Program-made: the position numbers and the translations under genes | Notes under the pieces: model-generated | What the model was told of the DNA's origin: nothing | The model's database searches: none | What the model saw: only the letters and a program-made list of their open reading frames with translations | Part shown: positions 7,840 to 16,368 of the stretch, piece after piece | Layout of the letters: every line of letters starts with the position of its first letter | How positions within the stretch are numbered: position 1 is the stretch's first letter | Assembly (NCBI GenBank): GCA_016708315.1 | Contig: JADJGC010000005.1 | Span: forward strand, 62,001 to 126,000 | Length of the DNA stretch: 64,000 bases | From: a bacterium | Lineage (GTDB): Bacteria > Zixibacteria > MSB-5A5 > CAIYYT01 | Direction: 5' to 3'

Positions 7840-8127
7840 ATGAACATCCAACCGTTGCAAGACCGCGTTCTGGTCAAGCCGCTTCAGCAGGAAGAGGTCA
7901 AGAAGGGCGGAATCATCATCCCCGATACCGCCAAAGAAAAACCGCAGGAAGGTCAAGTCGTGGCCGCCGGCCCGGGTCGTTTGTCCGATGAAGGCAAGAT
8001 TCTGTCAATGTCCGTCAAAGTCGGCGACAAGATTCTCTACGGCAAATATTCCGGCAGCGAAGTCTCTGTCGATGGCGGCGAATTCCTGATCATGCGCGAA
8101 TCCGATATTCTCGCGGTACTTAAGTAA
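7840..8127 (+). CDS. groES: Co-chaperonin GroES
   Basis: Full-length 95-residue GroES. It has the N-terminal LQDRVLVKPLQQEE strand, the mobile loop around KGGIIIPDTAKEKPQEG, and the conserved GDKILYGKYSGSEV and LIMRESDILAVL segments. It caps the GroEL ring during protein folding in the cytoplasm. An AGGAG site precedes the ATG. It is the first gene of the CIRCE-controlled groESL operon, 27 bases ahead of groEL. Confidence 0.98.
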   Translation: MNIQPLQDRVLVKPLQQEEVKKGGIIIPDTAKEKPQEGQVVAAGPGRLSDEGKILSMSVKVGDKILYGKYSGSEVSVDGGEFLIMRESDILAVLK

Positions 8128-8154
8128 TCCAGTCACTACAAGGAGTCCAATACA

Positions 8155-9789
8155 ATGGCTAAGCAAATAGAATTTGATGCGATTGCGCGCGAGAAGCTAA
8201 GAAAAGGCGTAGACAAGCTCGCGGATGCAGTCAAAGTTACCCTCGGTCCCAAAGGCCGCAATGTCATCATCGACAAGAAATTCGGTTCACCGACCGTCAC
8301 CAAAGACGGTGTCACGGTGGCCAAGGAAGTCGAACTCGAAGATCATTTTGAAAACATGGGCGCCCAGATGGTGCGTGAAGTTGCCAGCAAGACCAGCGAT
8401 GTCGCCGGCGACGGTACCACCACCGCTACGGTTCTCGCCCAGGCGATCTATAACGAAGGTCTGAAGAACGTCACTGCCGGCGCCAACCCGATGGGTATCA
8501 AGCGCGGTATCGAGAAGACCGTCGTTCGTATCATCGAAGAACTCAAGAAGCAGTCCAAGCCGATTGCCGGTAAGACTGAAATCGCCCAGGTCGGCACCAT
8601 CTCCGCCAACGATGACAAGCTCATCGGCGACCTGATTGCCGAAGCGATGGAAAAAGTCGGCAAAGACGGCGTCATCACCGTTGAAGAAGCCAAGTCAACC
8701 GACACCACCCTCGAAGTCGTCGAAGGTATGCAGTTCGACCGCGGCTATCTGTCGCCCTACTTCATCACCAATCCGGAAAACATGGAAACCGAGATGGAGG
8801 ATCCGTATATCCTCATCCACGACAAGAAGGTTTCCGCGATGAAGGAACTTCTCCCGATTCTTGAGAAGATTGCCCAGACCGGCCGTCCGCTCCTGATCAT
8901 TGCTGAAGATGTCGAGTCAGAGGCTCTTGCCACTCTCGTCGTCAACAAGCTTCGCGGCACACTCAAGGTTTGCGCCGTCAAGGCTCCGGGCTTCGGCGAT
9001 CGCCGCAAAGCGATGCTCGAAGATATCGCTGTCCTGACCAACGCCAAGGTGATCTCCGAAGAGCTTGGCTTCAAGCTTGAGAACACCGTCCTCTCCGATC
9101 TCGGCACCTGCAAGAAGATCGTCATCGACAAGGAAAACACCACCATCGTCGAAGGCGCCGGCAAGGCCGCTGACATCAAGGGCCGCATCGAACAGCTTAA
9201 GCGTCAGATCGACGACACCACCTCCGACTACGACCGCGAGAAACTGCAGGAACGCCTTGCCAAGTTGGCCGGCGGTGTGGCAGTGATCAACGTCGGTGCC
9301 GCGACTGAAACCGAAATGAAAGAGAAGAAGGCGCGCGTCGAAGATGCTCTTCATGCAACCCGCGCTGCGGTTGAAGAAGGTATCGTCCCGGGCGGCGGCG
9401 TGGCTCTTCTGCGCACCATCCCGATGATCTCGACGATGAAACTTGAAGGCGACGAACTGATCGGTATGCAGATCGTCCGTCGTGCCCTTGAAGCTCCGAT
9501 TCGCTTTATCGCTGAAAACGCCGGCCACGAAGGTTCGGTTATCGTTGATAAGGTGAAGGGTGAAAAAGGCGCTTATGGTTTCAACGCTCAGACTGGTGTT
9601 TACGAAGACCTGATGAAGGCCGGCGTCATCGACCCGACCAAGGTCACTCGTTCGGCGCTGGAAAACGCGGCTTCAATCGCCTCGTTGCTTCTGACCACCG
9701 AAGCCATCATCTGCGACAAGCCGGAACCGAAGGGTGCCCAAGCTGGCCCAGCCATGCCTCCCGGCGGCGGCTACGGCGACATGTACTAA
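8155..9789 (+). CDS. groEL: Chaperonin GroEL
   Basis: Full-length 544-residue GroEL, which folds proteins in an ATP-driven double ring. Conserved segments are present: VTLGPKGRNV and DGTTTATVLAQAI for nucleotide binding, the apical-domain segment RGYLSPYFITNPENM, and VEEGIVPGGGVALLR. The C-terminal tail is short and Gly-rich (PPGGGYGDMY) instead of the repeated GGM of E. coli. It is preceded by AAGGAG and followed by a strong terminator, so the operon contains only groES and groEL. Confidence 0.98.
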   Translation: MAKQIEFDAIAREKLRKGVDKLADAVKVTLGPKGRNVIIDKKFGSPTVTKDGVTVAKEVELEDHFENMGAQMVREVASKTSDVAGDGTTTATVLAQAIYNEGLKNVTAGANPMGIKRGIEKTVVRIIEELKKQSKPIAGKTEIAQVGTISANDDKLIGDLIAEAMEKVGKDGVITVEEAKSTDTTLEVVEGMQFDRGYLSPYFITNPENMETEMEDPYILIHDKKVSAMKELLPILEKIAQTGRPLLIIAEDVESEALATLVVNKLRGTLKVCAVKAPGFGDRRKAMLEDIAVLTNAKVISEELGFKLENTVLSDLGTCKKIVIDKENTTIVEGAGKAADIKGRIEQLKRQIDDTTSDYDREKLQERLAKLAGGVAVINVGAATETEMKEKKARVEDALHATRAAVEEGIVPGGGVALLRTIPMISTMKLEGDELIGMQIVRRALEAPIRFIAENAGHEGSVIVDKVKGEKGAYGFNAQTGVYEDLMKAGVIDPTKVTRSALENAASIASLLLTTEAIICDKPEPKGAQAGPAMPPGGGYGDMY

Positions 9790-9818
9790 ATCGTTTAAAC
9801 ACGATTTGCCTATAATAG

Positions 9819-9848
9819 ACGCGGCGCGGTATCACCGCGCCGCGTTTT
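9819..9848 (+). terminator. groESL terminator
   Basis: A perfect 12-base-pair GC-rich stem (ACGCGGCGCGGT / ACCGCGCCGCGT) with an ATC loop ends in TTTT, 30 bases after the groEL stop. Confidence 0.95.
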
Positions 9849-9928
9849 GTCACTGAAACATTCTGCAAGGACAAATTCGTGATGCTCAGACAATTTCGTA
9901 TCGATGTTTGAAGGGTCGAGCGATATAA

Positions 9929-10783
9929 ATGGAACCTCGGACTATCGCCGTGAAAGATCTTCCGCGCGAGATTAAGGAAATTGTACTAACTGATGTCTCT
10001 CATTACTCTGTTGGACTTCTGCGCATGTATGCGGACGGAGCACAGAAGATATCACAGTATATCGGATCTGGTACTCTTGTATCCTTGGGCGACAATCTCG
10101 CTGTGCTGACAGCCGGTCATGTGATCAAAAACTTTGACGACAAGGGGCGCGGATGGGATCTGTCGGATGAGAAATATGCGGATTTCGTTGGTATGATAAT
10201 TGCAGATTATGGACATAGATTCGCGATCCCTCGAGAATCTCTCACTTTCCACGGCTACTATAACCTGGAACAATCTCCGACGGGACCTGACTTTGGACTA
10301 ATCGTTCTTCCACACGGTGGACCTGAACTGGGCCAACTGCGGCGAAGAAAGCTTCTACCGCCTAGATTCGATTGACCTTTTTCACTAGTGCTCAACGTCG
10401 TGTGGAGAAGTCGTACAACTTGGCTGTGTTAGTAGGCGCACCGGATGAGACAAGAAGAGTCAATCAGGGAAGCGGCCAGTTCGACAAGGGAGTTAAGCAT
10501 TGAGTCTGACAGTGGGGTTTGGCGGGTTTCAGAACTATCGGCAATCGAGCAATTTCGATCTCTTGGATTTTGCAGCAGTGAAGGATGAGTGTACGAAGGA
10601 CCTGTAAACTTCGCTGGTTGTAGCGGCGGCAGCATTTGGGATTTTGAAGTAGAGATGTCACCAGAGGGTAGAATTGTCTCGAAACGTCCCATTCTAGTTG
10701 GCTTACCATTCTACGAAAGGCCAGATTCGGTTGAGGAAGCACCATCATTGCGCATGGTCGGTAACAATCTATCGCGAGCCTGA
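9929..10783 (+). pseudogene. Decayed trypsin-like serine protease
   Basis: The first 130 codons are intact and show the chymotrypsin-fold pattern: GSGTLVS followed by LTAGHVI with the catalytic His, then PDFGLIVLP with the catalytic Asp. Further on, GCSGGSIWDF supplies the catalytic Ser motif in the same frame, but the stretch between is split. Sequence reading SFYRLDSIDLF is in a second frame, TSAQRRVEKSYNLAVLVGAPDETRR in a third, and ESDSGVWRVSELSAIEQF is back in the first, with an in-frame TGA at 10586. At least three lesions therefore separate the triad residues. The rebuilt protein would be about 285 residues with no signal peptide, suggesting a cytoplasmic or effector-type protease. The gene borders the REP/transposase decay zone. 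Confidence 0.7.
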
Positions 10784-10968
10784 AGCTCCTTGCGTAAAGT
10801 AGCTGGGTCGCCCAAAGCTACAGTTTGTTGCATGAATCACCCACAACTTATTATGAACGAAAATCGCAGAATCGAACTTGCGGAACCACCTCTTCGCGTC
10901 GGATGTCGGGAATGTCGTTTTCAAATGTTGCGGCTTGCGAATCCCGACAAAGGCGGGACCTACCGCCG

Positions 10969-11125
10969 AGCCCCTGCTGTGCATTCATGTCAAATCCCTT
11001 TCCGGGCATGCAAACAAGCCCCCTACTATGCATTCATTTCAAATCCCTATCTGGACTTGCAGACCAAGCCCCTACTATGCATTCATTTCAAATCCCTTTC
11101 TGGACTTGCAAACCCGAGCCCCTAC
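10969..11125 (-). repeat. Three tandem REP-type repeats (48-50 bp units)
   Basis: Units begin at 10969, 11017 and 11067, with a partial fourth at 11117. Each plus-strand unit reads AGCCCCTAC, then TATGCATTCATTTCAAATCC, then TCTGGACTTGCAGACC. On the minus strand the junction reads GTAGGGGCTTGG-TCTGCAAGTCC: a GTAG head followed by an imperfect TCTG/CAGA hairpin, as in REP elements. They lie 110 bases left of a REP-associated transposase remnant and point the opposite way to the copies at 11517-11650. There are no unique spacers, so this is not a CRISPR. Confidence 0.7.
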
Positions 11126-11236
11126 AACGATGATGACCGTTCTTACTATGATTCCCGCCCGTCCGATCCGCCTGCGCTTGTTCGCCAACCACGAATTTGC
11201 GATTGACGACCATATTATCTATTATATTTTGCGTTT

Positions 11237-11854
11237 ATGGAAAAAGGTGCCAATCGTCGTCGAAAGTCAATCCGACTGGAGGGCTTTGACTACTCACAAG
11301 GTAATTTCTATTTCGTGACAATCTGCGTCCGGAACAAACAGCACTTGCTCGTTCGATAGCCAACCAAACAATGGTCTTGAACCGTCTCGGCGAGCTTGTC
11401 GTCCACGTCGCTGGAAGACACAGAACGACATTTCCAATCCGTTACCGTCGACACCTATTCCCCCTAATGCCGAATCACATCCACCCTGATCATTGCCCTC
11501 TCCGACATTGCCGGCAGACGGGGCTCGGTCTGCGAGTCCTCGTCCAGACCACCCACTTCCGACAGTAGGGGCCCGGTTTGCGAGTCCTCGTCCAAATCAC
11601 CCCCCCCGACGGTAGGGGCTCGGTCTGCGTGCCCGCGTCGATTCAGACCACACCAACACTCGGACAGGTCGTCGCCTACTTCAAATTTATGTCGACGAAG
11701 TTCACCGGTCAATTCCTGAAAGACCCGCAGTTCCGACTCTGGCAACGGAACTATTATGAACACGTCATCCGCAATGAACGACCTACTCGAAACACGGCGC
11801 TACATTGTGGACAATCCGTTGCGTTGGGAACTCGATCAGCATTGCGGGCGTTGA
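11237..11854 (+). pseudogene. REP-associated tyrosine transposase (RAYT, Y1/IS200-like), broken
   Basis: ATG 11237 opens the typical RAYT N-terminus: RRRKSIRLEGFDYSQ, then GNFYFVTICVRNKQHLL. The frame then shifts near 11350 to a segment with LMPNHIH (the HUH metal-binding motif, about 11465-11485). Three REP-like units interrupt it. VVAYFKFMSTKFTGQFLKD and LWQRNYYEHVIRNE (with the catalytic Tyr) follow. The tail NDLLETRRYIVDNPLRWELD ends at TGA 11854 in the original frame. At least two frameshifts plus the repeat expansion and a TAG at 11566 inactivate it. RAYTs cut and join single-stranded REP hairpins; the flanking repeats at 10969-11125 and 11883-11930 are its likely substrates. Confidence 0.85.
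11517..11650 (+). repeat. Three REP-type units inside the transposase remnant
   Basis: Units start near 11517, 11565 and 11612, spaced 47-48 bp. Each has (GTAG)GGGCTCGG, then TCTGCGAGTCC, TCGTCCAGACC or variants. GGTCTG can pair with CAGACC and CGAG with CTCG, giving a bulged hairpin behind a GTAG head, the usual REP layout. They are in the same family as the minus-strand units on either side, and they replace the variable loop between the HUH motif and the catalytic helix of the RAYT. Confidence 0.7.
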
Positions 11855-11882
11855 TTCATCCCGGAATCCCTTTACCCAATCG

Positions 11883-11930
11883 TCTGGACTTGCAGACCAA
11901 GCCCCTACTTTGCATATTTGTCAAATCACA
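11883..11930 (-). repeat. Right-hand REP copy
   Basis: TCTGGACTTGCAGACC followed by AAGCCCCTAC (11883-11908) is identical over 26 bases to the unit at 11050-11075 and has the same orientation. The remainder (TTTGCATATTTGTCAAATC) is a diverged version of the left-hand unit. It follows the transposase remnant by 28 bases. Confidence 0.7.
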
Positions 11931-12028
11931 GAGCGTAGGTCCGCGCCCCGTGGTTCGGCATTCTTCAATTCACACTATCACCAACCGCACCCGTCGCAAA
12001 GAACTTCGGACTAATCAGACCAATTGTC

Positions 12029-12358
12029 TTAGTTATCCCCGCATTCCTTCCGATTATGATCCGGCGGTGGCGGTAGTTTGAATGGTCGAGGACCCCAAGT
12101 TACCGGAATGCCGTCATTGCAGTCGTTACCGCCCCTGTTGTCGTCATCGTTCCCGCCGTCGAAACGATCGGGGTTATCTGTCTCAACTGGCAGACTTTGG
12201 CCGCGTCCATGTTTGGCGTAACAGGTTCGACAACATTTGGGATCATCTCCAAAACCACGTGCAGCGAAGTAAATCTGTGCACCAGCTGTGAAGACGAATT
12301 CTGCTTTGCATTCGCTGCAAACAAGAACTCTGTCGCGAAATCCTATTGACTCGCCCAT
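12029..12358 (-). CDS. Zinc-ribbon protein (CxxC...CxxC)
   Basis: Protein of 109 residues whose first half is the small zinc-ribbon family with the pattern VLVCSECKAEFVFTAG ... CCRTCYAKHG: two Cys pairs at about residues 14-17 and 43-46 around an aromatic FVFTAGAQIYFAARGF core. The second half is low-complexity, rich in Asp, Asn, Gly and Pro, and probably disordered. Homologous small proteins are common and have no firmly known role; RNA or protein binding is plausible. It stands alone next to the REP zone. Confidence 0.75.
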   Translation of the reverse strand: MGESIGFRDRVLVCSECKAEFVFTAGAQIYFAARGFGDDPKCCRTCYAKHGRGQSLPVETDNPDRFDGGNDDDNRGGNDCNDGIPVTWGPRPFKLPPPPDHNRKECGDN

Positions 12359-12687
12359 ATCGATCTCTGCCTCCCGCTCATTGTGTGGATTTCAAAATAT
12401 CACTCTTACAGAGTCCGTGGTCAATTGGAATCTTTCCTTCCCTTGAATAGATCCGAGGTCACCAGAGAAGTACACCACCAAACCCGCCACCAAATATGTC
12501 CCCGCCCCACCGCTGCGGCTCTACGCCTGGCGGGCCGCGACATTATCTAGTTGGTGAATTCTACTCATTTGGGACCCGCCACCGGCGCCTCGATTAACAA
12601 TCTGCACTCAATCCTAACCAACGCCGAACAACTTCGCGGCGACCGTTTCGTAGACATAAACAGCGACAATACAAGATGGAGGAGTAC
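12359..12687. other. Intergenic stretch without recognisable gene
   Basis: A divergent intergenic region of about 330 bases between the zinc-ribbon gene and the next plus-strand gene. It holds GC-rich text with no intact frame, terminator or repeat that could be assigned. It may be eroded coding sequence, as is common in this neighbourhood. Confidence 0.4.
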
Positions 12688-13230
12688 ATGAAACCGCAGT
12701 CACTTTTGTTCTCCGAAATGCTGAAGTGGTCCAAGGTCCAAAGGAAACGGCCGCGTACCTACGAACTCTCGCAAGGTGACAAAGCACTCGCCCACCTCAC
12801 TTGGCAGAAATTTGGTGGCTCGCAAGCCATCGGCGAATCGCCGGCCGGAAACTACAGTCTCAAGCGCGTCGGATTCTTCGCAACCAGGGTCTCGATTCGC
12901 ACCACTGACTCGGACTCTGAAATCGGCTACTTCTACCCCGGAATGCTCGGCGGTGGGCGCATCGAAATGCGCGATGGGCGGAACTGGAAAATCAAAGCGA
13001 CCGGGCTGTTTCAGGCTCGCTATGAAGTCACCGACCAAAATGATCGCCTCGTGCTTAACCTCAAGATCAAGGGTTTCGGCTCCGGCGCGGAGATATTGTT
13101 CTCCGAACCGTATCCGGATGAGAAGACCGCTTACATGCTCGCAATAGTCAGCTGGTATGTGTCGATTCTCGCAGGCGAAGATGCCTCGGCGGTTACAGCT
13201 ATAGTGTGTTGTTCGGGAGCTGTTTTGTGA
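12688..13230 (+). CDS. Conserved hypothetical protein, possible tubby/LURP-one-like beta fold
   Basis: 180 residues from ATG 12688, which is preferred to ATG 12676 because GGAGG at 12678-12682 is an ideal ribosome-binding site for it. The sequence is a run of alternating strands with conserved-looking G-D-K-A-LAHLTWQKFGGS and ARYEVTDQNDRLVL segments, reminiscent of phospholipid-scramblase/LURP-one-like barrels. That resemblance is a guess from pattern only. The C-terminus (YMLAIVSWYVSIL) is hydrophobic. No neighbour suggests a pathway. Confidence 0.65.
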   Translation: MKPQSLLFSEMLKWSKVQRKRPRTYELSQGDKALAHLTWQKFGGSQAIGESPAGNYSLKRVGFFATRVSIRTTDSDSEIGYFYPGMLGGGRIEMRDGRNWKIKATGLFQARYEVTDQNDRLVLNLKIKGFGSGAEILFSEPYPDEKTAYMLAIVSWYVSILAGEDASAVTAIVCCSGAVL

Positions 13231-13267
13231 CCAGTGTTGCCCTCAACCAACCACCAGATCTGACTAC

Positions 13268-13296
13268 TTGCCCAACAAAGACTCGCTCAGTATATT
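13268..13296 (+). promoter_or_regulatory. Promoter of the TIGR03067-domain gene
   Basis: TTGCCC (13268-13273), a 17-base spacer and TATATT (13291-13296) lie 47 bases before the GTG start at 13343. Confidence 0.55.
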
Positions 13297-13342
13297 ATTG
13301 CAAACAAACAGTTCAACTTGACCCTTTCTTGCGGAGTCTCTC

Positions 13343-14155
13343 GTGGATGACATCAATAAACTTCAGGGTACCTGGAACATCGCCTCGCTCGAATTGGAAG
13401 GCGTCAAACAACCGGACGGTGCCTTTCACGGCGCACAGATAACGATTAAGAACGACAGCTTTGTTACACTCTCCATGGGATCAACATACAAGGGCACATT
13501 CACACTCAACTCTGCGGCAACTCCGAAGACAATCGACATGCACTTTTCGGAAGGTCCCGAAAAAGACAACACTTCACTCGGCATTTATGAAATCGACGGC
13601 GACTCGTGGCGACTCTGTTTGACGATGACCTCCAAATCGCGGCCCAAGTCGTTCACAACCTCGCCGGGAAGCGGACACGCACTCGAAACACTTGTGCGAA
13701 CAGACTCGAGCAGCGCAGCCAAAACAACCAGAGGAAAGGGTGAAGCAGATACCGCCAAAGTTATTCTTGCCGATATCGAATTCGCTCCAGTGCCTGAACT
13801 TCAGGGTGAATGGAAGATGGTGTCCGGAACTCGAGATGGGTATCCACTTGAAGCAATGATGGTCAATTCGGCGAAACGTGTGGTGAACGGTTCTGAGACG
13901 ATCGTTTCATTCGGCGGACAGATGTTTTTGCGTGCCAATGTCAAAGTCGACAAAACCAAGAGCCCCTTTGAAATTGACTATCATAATATTGCCGGCATGG
14001 GTGCAGGCAAAATTCAGCACGGAATTTACAAGCTCGAAGACGGATTACTCAGCCTCATCTATGCCTCGCCCGGCGCCGCTCGACCGAAATCGTTCGATAC
14101 AAAGCAAGGCGATGGATTGACGTACACAATTTGGAAGAAACAACAAGCCGGCTAA
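13343..14155 (+). CDS. Protein with two TIGR03067-type (lipocalin-like) domains
   Basis: The start is GTG 13343 with GGAG eight bases upstream. The 270-residue protein carries the same domain twice. Copy 1 is about residues 3-120 (LQGTWNIASLELEG ... GIYEIDGDSWRLCL ... RPKSF). Copy 2 is about 155-268 (LQGEWKMVSGTRDGYPLE ... GIYKLEDGLLSLIY ... ARPKSFDTKQGDGLTYTIWKK). They are joined by a Ser/Thr/Lys-rich linker. This domain is widespread in planctomycetes and related soil bacteria and is thought to be a small beta barrel; ligand and role are unknown. There is no signal peptide, so the protein is probably cytoplasmic. Confidence 0.8.
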   Translation: MDDINKLQGTWNIASLELEGVKQPDGAFHGAQITIKNDSFVTLSMGSTYKGTFTLNSAATPKTIDMHFSEGPEKDNTSLGIYEIDGDSWRLCLTMTSKSRPKSFTTSPGSGHALETLVRTDSSSAAKTTRGKGEADTAKVILADIEFAPVPELQGEWKMVSGTRDGYPLEAMMVNSAKRVVNGSETIVSFGGQMFLRANVKVDKTKSPFEIDYHNIAGMGAGKIQHGIYKLEDGLLSLIYASPGAARPKSFDTKQGDGLTYTIWKKQQAG

Positions 14156-14164
14156 GAACTGCCG

Positions 14165-14833
14165 GTGGAGATTCTTGATTTGTCCGACGATGCAATGAAA
14201 CAATACTACGCCCGCCGCGCCGACGAGTACGAAGCCATCTATCACAAGCCGGAACGTCAAAGCAATTTGCGTCTGCTTGAATCGCGCATCGCGGAAGTGT
14301 TTGCCGGCCGCAAGGTATTGGAGATCGCTTGCGGCACCGGATACTGGACGCAGTTTGCTTCGCGTAGTGCGCTTTCGATCACAGCCACCGATATCAATCC
14401 CGAAGTCATCGCCGTCGCCGAAACGAAACAGTATGGCGTCGCGCCAACATTCCTCATTGCAGATGCTTACCGTCCGCAAGAGATCGCCGGCGATTTCGAC
14501 GCCCTATTATGCGCTTTCTGGTGGTCGCACGTACCGAAACAACAATTGGCGGAGTTCTTGAAGCCACTCAGTCAGAAACTGCCGACCGGTTCTTTGATGG
14601 TATTCCTTGATAATCGCTATGTCGAGGGCAGCAGTACGCCTATTGCTCATACCGACGAATCCGGAAATACATTTCAGGATCGCGCGCTCAAAGACGGTAC
14701 AACTCATCGTGTGTTGAAGAACTTCCCAAGGAGCGAGGAGATCAAGATTGCACTGGCTCGATTCGCCGACGACATTGAAATCACTGAGCTTGAGTATTAT
14801 TGGCTGGCGAAGTGCCGGTCGACTGGCAAGTAA
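14165..14833 (+). CDS. Class I SAM-dependent methyltransferase
   Basis: 222-residue protein with the Rossmann-fold methyltransferase motifs: motif I VLEIACGTGYWTQFA (about residues 51-65), acidic residue of motif II (ITATDIN), and motif IV FDALLCAFWWSH. It methylates an unknown small molecule. A start at GTG 14165 overlaps no other gene and leaves nine bases after the upstream stop. ATG 14195 is a plausible alternative, beginning MKQYYARRADEYEAIYH, the usual N-terminus of this subfamily. It may be co-transcribed with the preceding TIGR03067-domain gene. Confidence 0.85.
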   Translation: MEILDLSDDAMKQYYARRADEYEAIYHKPERQSNLRLLESRIAEVFAGRKVLEIACGTGYWTQFASRSALSITATDINPEVIAVAETKQYGVAPTFLIADAYRPQEIAGDFDALLCAFWWSHVPKQQLAEFLKPLSQKLPTGSLMVFLDNRYVEGSSTPIAHTDESGNTFQDRALKDGTTHRVLKNFPRSEEIKIALARFADDIEITELEYYWLAKCRSTGK

Positions 14834-14971
14834 CTGCCTCGACAATTGTCCAAGCTTTCCACCTTGTGCATTTCCCGTTAACAATATTTAACATCAGTAC
14901 TCTCGTAATCTCGCAACGGTTCGCTGCCAAGGCGCGTAATAGCTATCATATACTCGACCAATGGAGGTTTG

Positions 14972-16354
14972 ATGTTGACTCGCAGTCTGATATGTGCCGC
15001 GCTAATGACGCTTGGCTCGTTCGTGATGATAACAGCTAACGGAAACGCACTTCAACTTTCGGAAACGCGTGGCGGGAAGTTGATACAAGATTACATAACC
15101 GCGCTTAACTCAGGCGATGAAGCAACCATGCGCGCCTACCTCGAAACCAATGTTGCGCCGGCCGCACTCAAAAATCGGCCGGTCGCACCTCGGCTGGCGA
15201 TCATGCTCGATCTCCACCAGCGCTGGCAGTCAGCCACTATCAACGAAGTTGCCTCAGCCACCGACACAACAACCACGGCGCTAATCACCACCAAGGCTGG
15301 CGACTGGTTTGCCTTTACCATGCTGCATGATCGTAGTGAACCCGCCAAGATGCTGGGAATCCAAATAGAGGATGTCGAACCGCTTTCCACCGTCAAGTTA
15401 CAACCGTTGACTTCAAAGCAATTGCTGACGGAGGTTGCTGCGGCACTTGATTCTCACAGCAAGGCCGATGACTTTTCAGGAGTTGCGCTCGTCGCTCACA
15501 ATGGTAAGCCAGTCTTCTTCAAAGCGTATGGATTCGCGGACACAGGTCTCAAGGTCTCAAATAAACTCGACACCAAATTCAATCTCGGCTCGATCAACAA
15601 GAAATTCACAGAGATGGGTATCGAGATGCTTATCGCGCAGGGGAAGCTTTCGTACGGCGACACCCTCGGTAAACTTCTTCCCGACTACCCGAACAAAGAA
15701 GCCGCCTCGAAAGTAACAGTCGGACATCTATTGCAGATGCAGGGCGGAATTGGCGATTTCTTTGGCGAGGCGTTCGACGCTACACCCAAAGATAAACTGC
15801 GTCACAATAACGATTTCATTCCACTCTTTGCCAACGAGAAGCTCCACTTCGAGCCTGGTACCAATTCGGAGTACTCCAACGGCGGATACATTCTGCTCGG
15901 TGCAATCATTGAAAAAGCAAGCGGCATGGACTATTACGATTTCATTCGTGCAAACATTTTCGAGCCGGCAGGCATGAGCAATACTGATTGGTTTGAAACC
16001 GACAGTCGGACTCCCAATTTGGCAGAAGGATATACTCTCGAAGGAGCCGCTGGCGGCAAGCGCATTTCCAACTTCTACTCGCGCCCTGCCCGTGGAAGTG
16101 CTGCCGGCGGTGGTTACTCTACTGCTGAAGACCTCTTGAAGTTTGTCAACGCCGCCGCGGATGGCAAATTCGGCGCTGCAAGTGAACACGCGCGCGGATT
16201 GGGGATTGCCGGTGGCGCACCGGGAATCAATGCCGCCTTGGAATCGGATCTCAAGGGCGGATATACGGTCATCGTTTTGTCCAACTATGATCCGCCGTCC
16301 GCAGAGAGAATTGCGCGCGAACTGCGGCAGTTGATTTCTCGGGTGACAAACTAA
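14972..16354 (+). CDS. Secreted serine hydrolase of the class C beta-lactamase family
   Basis: 460-residue protein starting at ATG 14972 (GGAGG four bases upstream) with a signal peptide (MLTRSLICAALMTLGSFVMI ... NGNA). An N-terminal domain of about 130 residues (LIQDYITALNSGDEATMRAYLE, resembling small SnoaL/NTF2-like pouches) precedes the penicillin-binding-protein-like domain. The latter has the S-x-x-K motif SINKKF (about residues 210-214) and the Y-x-N motif YSNGGYILLG (about 306-315). The third box is GGAPGINA in place of the classical KTG/HTG. Family members include esterases, D-aminopeptidases and penicillin-interactive proteins, so resistance should not be assumed. Confidence 0.85.
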   Translation: MLTRSLICAALMTLGSFVMITANGNALQLSETRGGKLIQDYITALNSGDEATMRAYLETNVAPAALKNRPVAPRLAIMLDLHQRWQSATINEVASATDTTTTALITTKAGDWFAFTMLHDRSEPAKMLGIQIEDVEPLSTVKLQPLTSKQLLTEVAAALDSHSKADDFSGVALVAHNGKPVFFKAYGFADTGLKVSNKLDTKFNLGSINKKFTEMGIEMLIAQGKLSYGDTLGKLLPDYPNKEAASKVTVGHLLQMQGGIGDFFGEAFDATPKDKLRHNNDFIPLFANEKLHFEPGTNSEYSNGGYILLGAIIEKASGMDYYDFIRANIFEPAGMSNTDWFETDSRTPNLAEGYTLEGAAGGKRISNFYSRPARGSAAGGGYSTAEDLLKFVNAAADGKFGAASEHARGLGIAGGAPGINAALESDLKGGYTVIVLSNYDPPSAERIARELRQLISRVTN

Positions 16355-16368
16355 TGTAAACGGCGAGA

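Noticed and set aside
10969..11125. Regular 48-50 bp repeats as a CRISPR array
   Set aside because: The units are contiguous, with no unique spacers and no cas genes nearby, and the same core appears in both orientations around a RAYT remnant. They are REP-type repeats.
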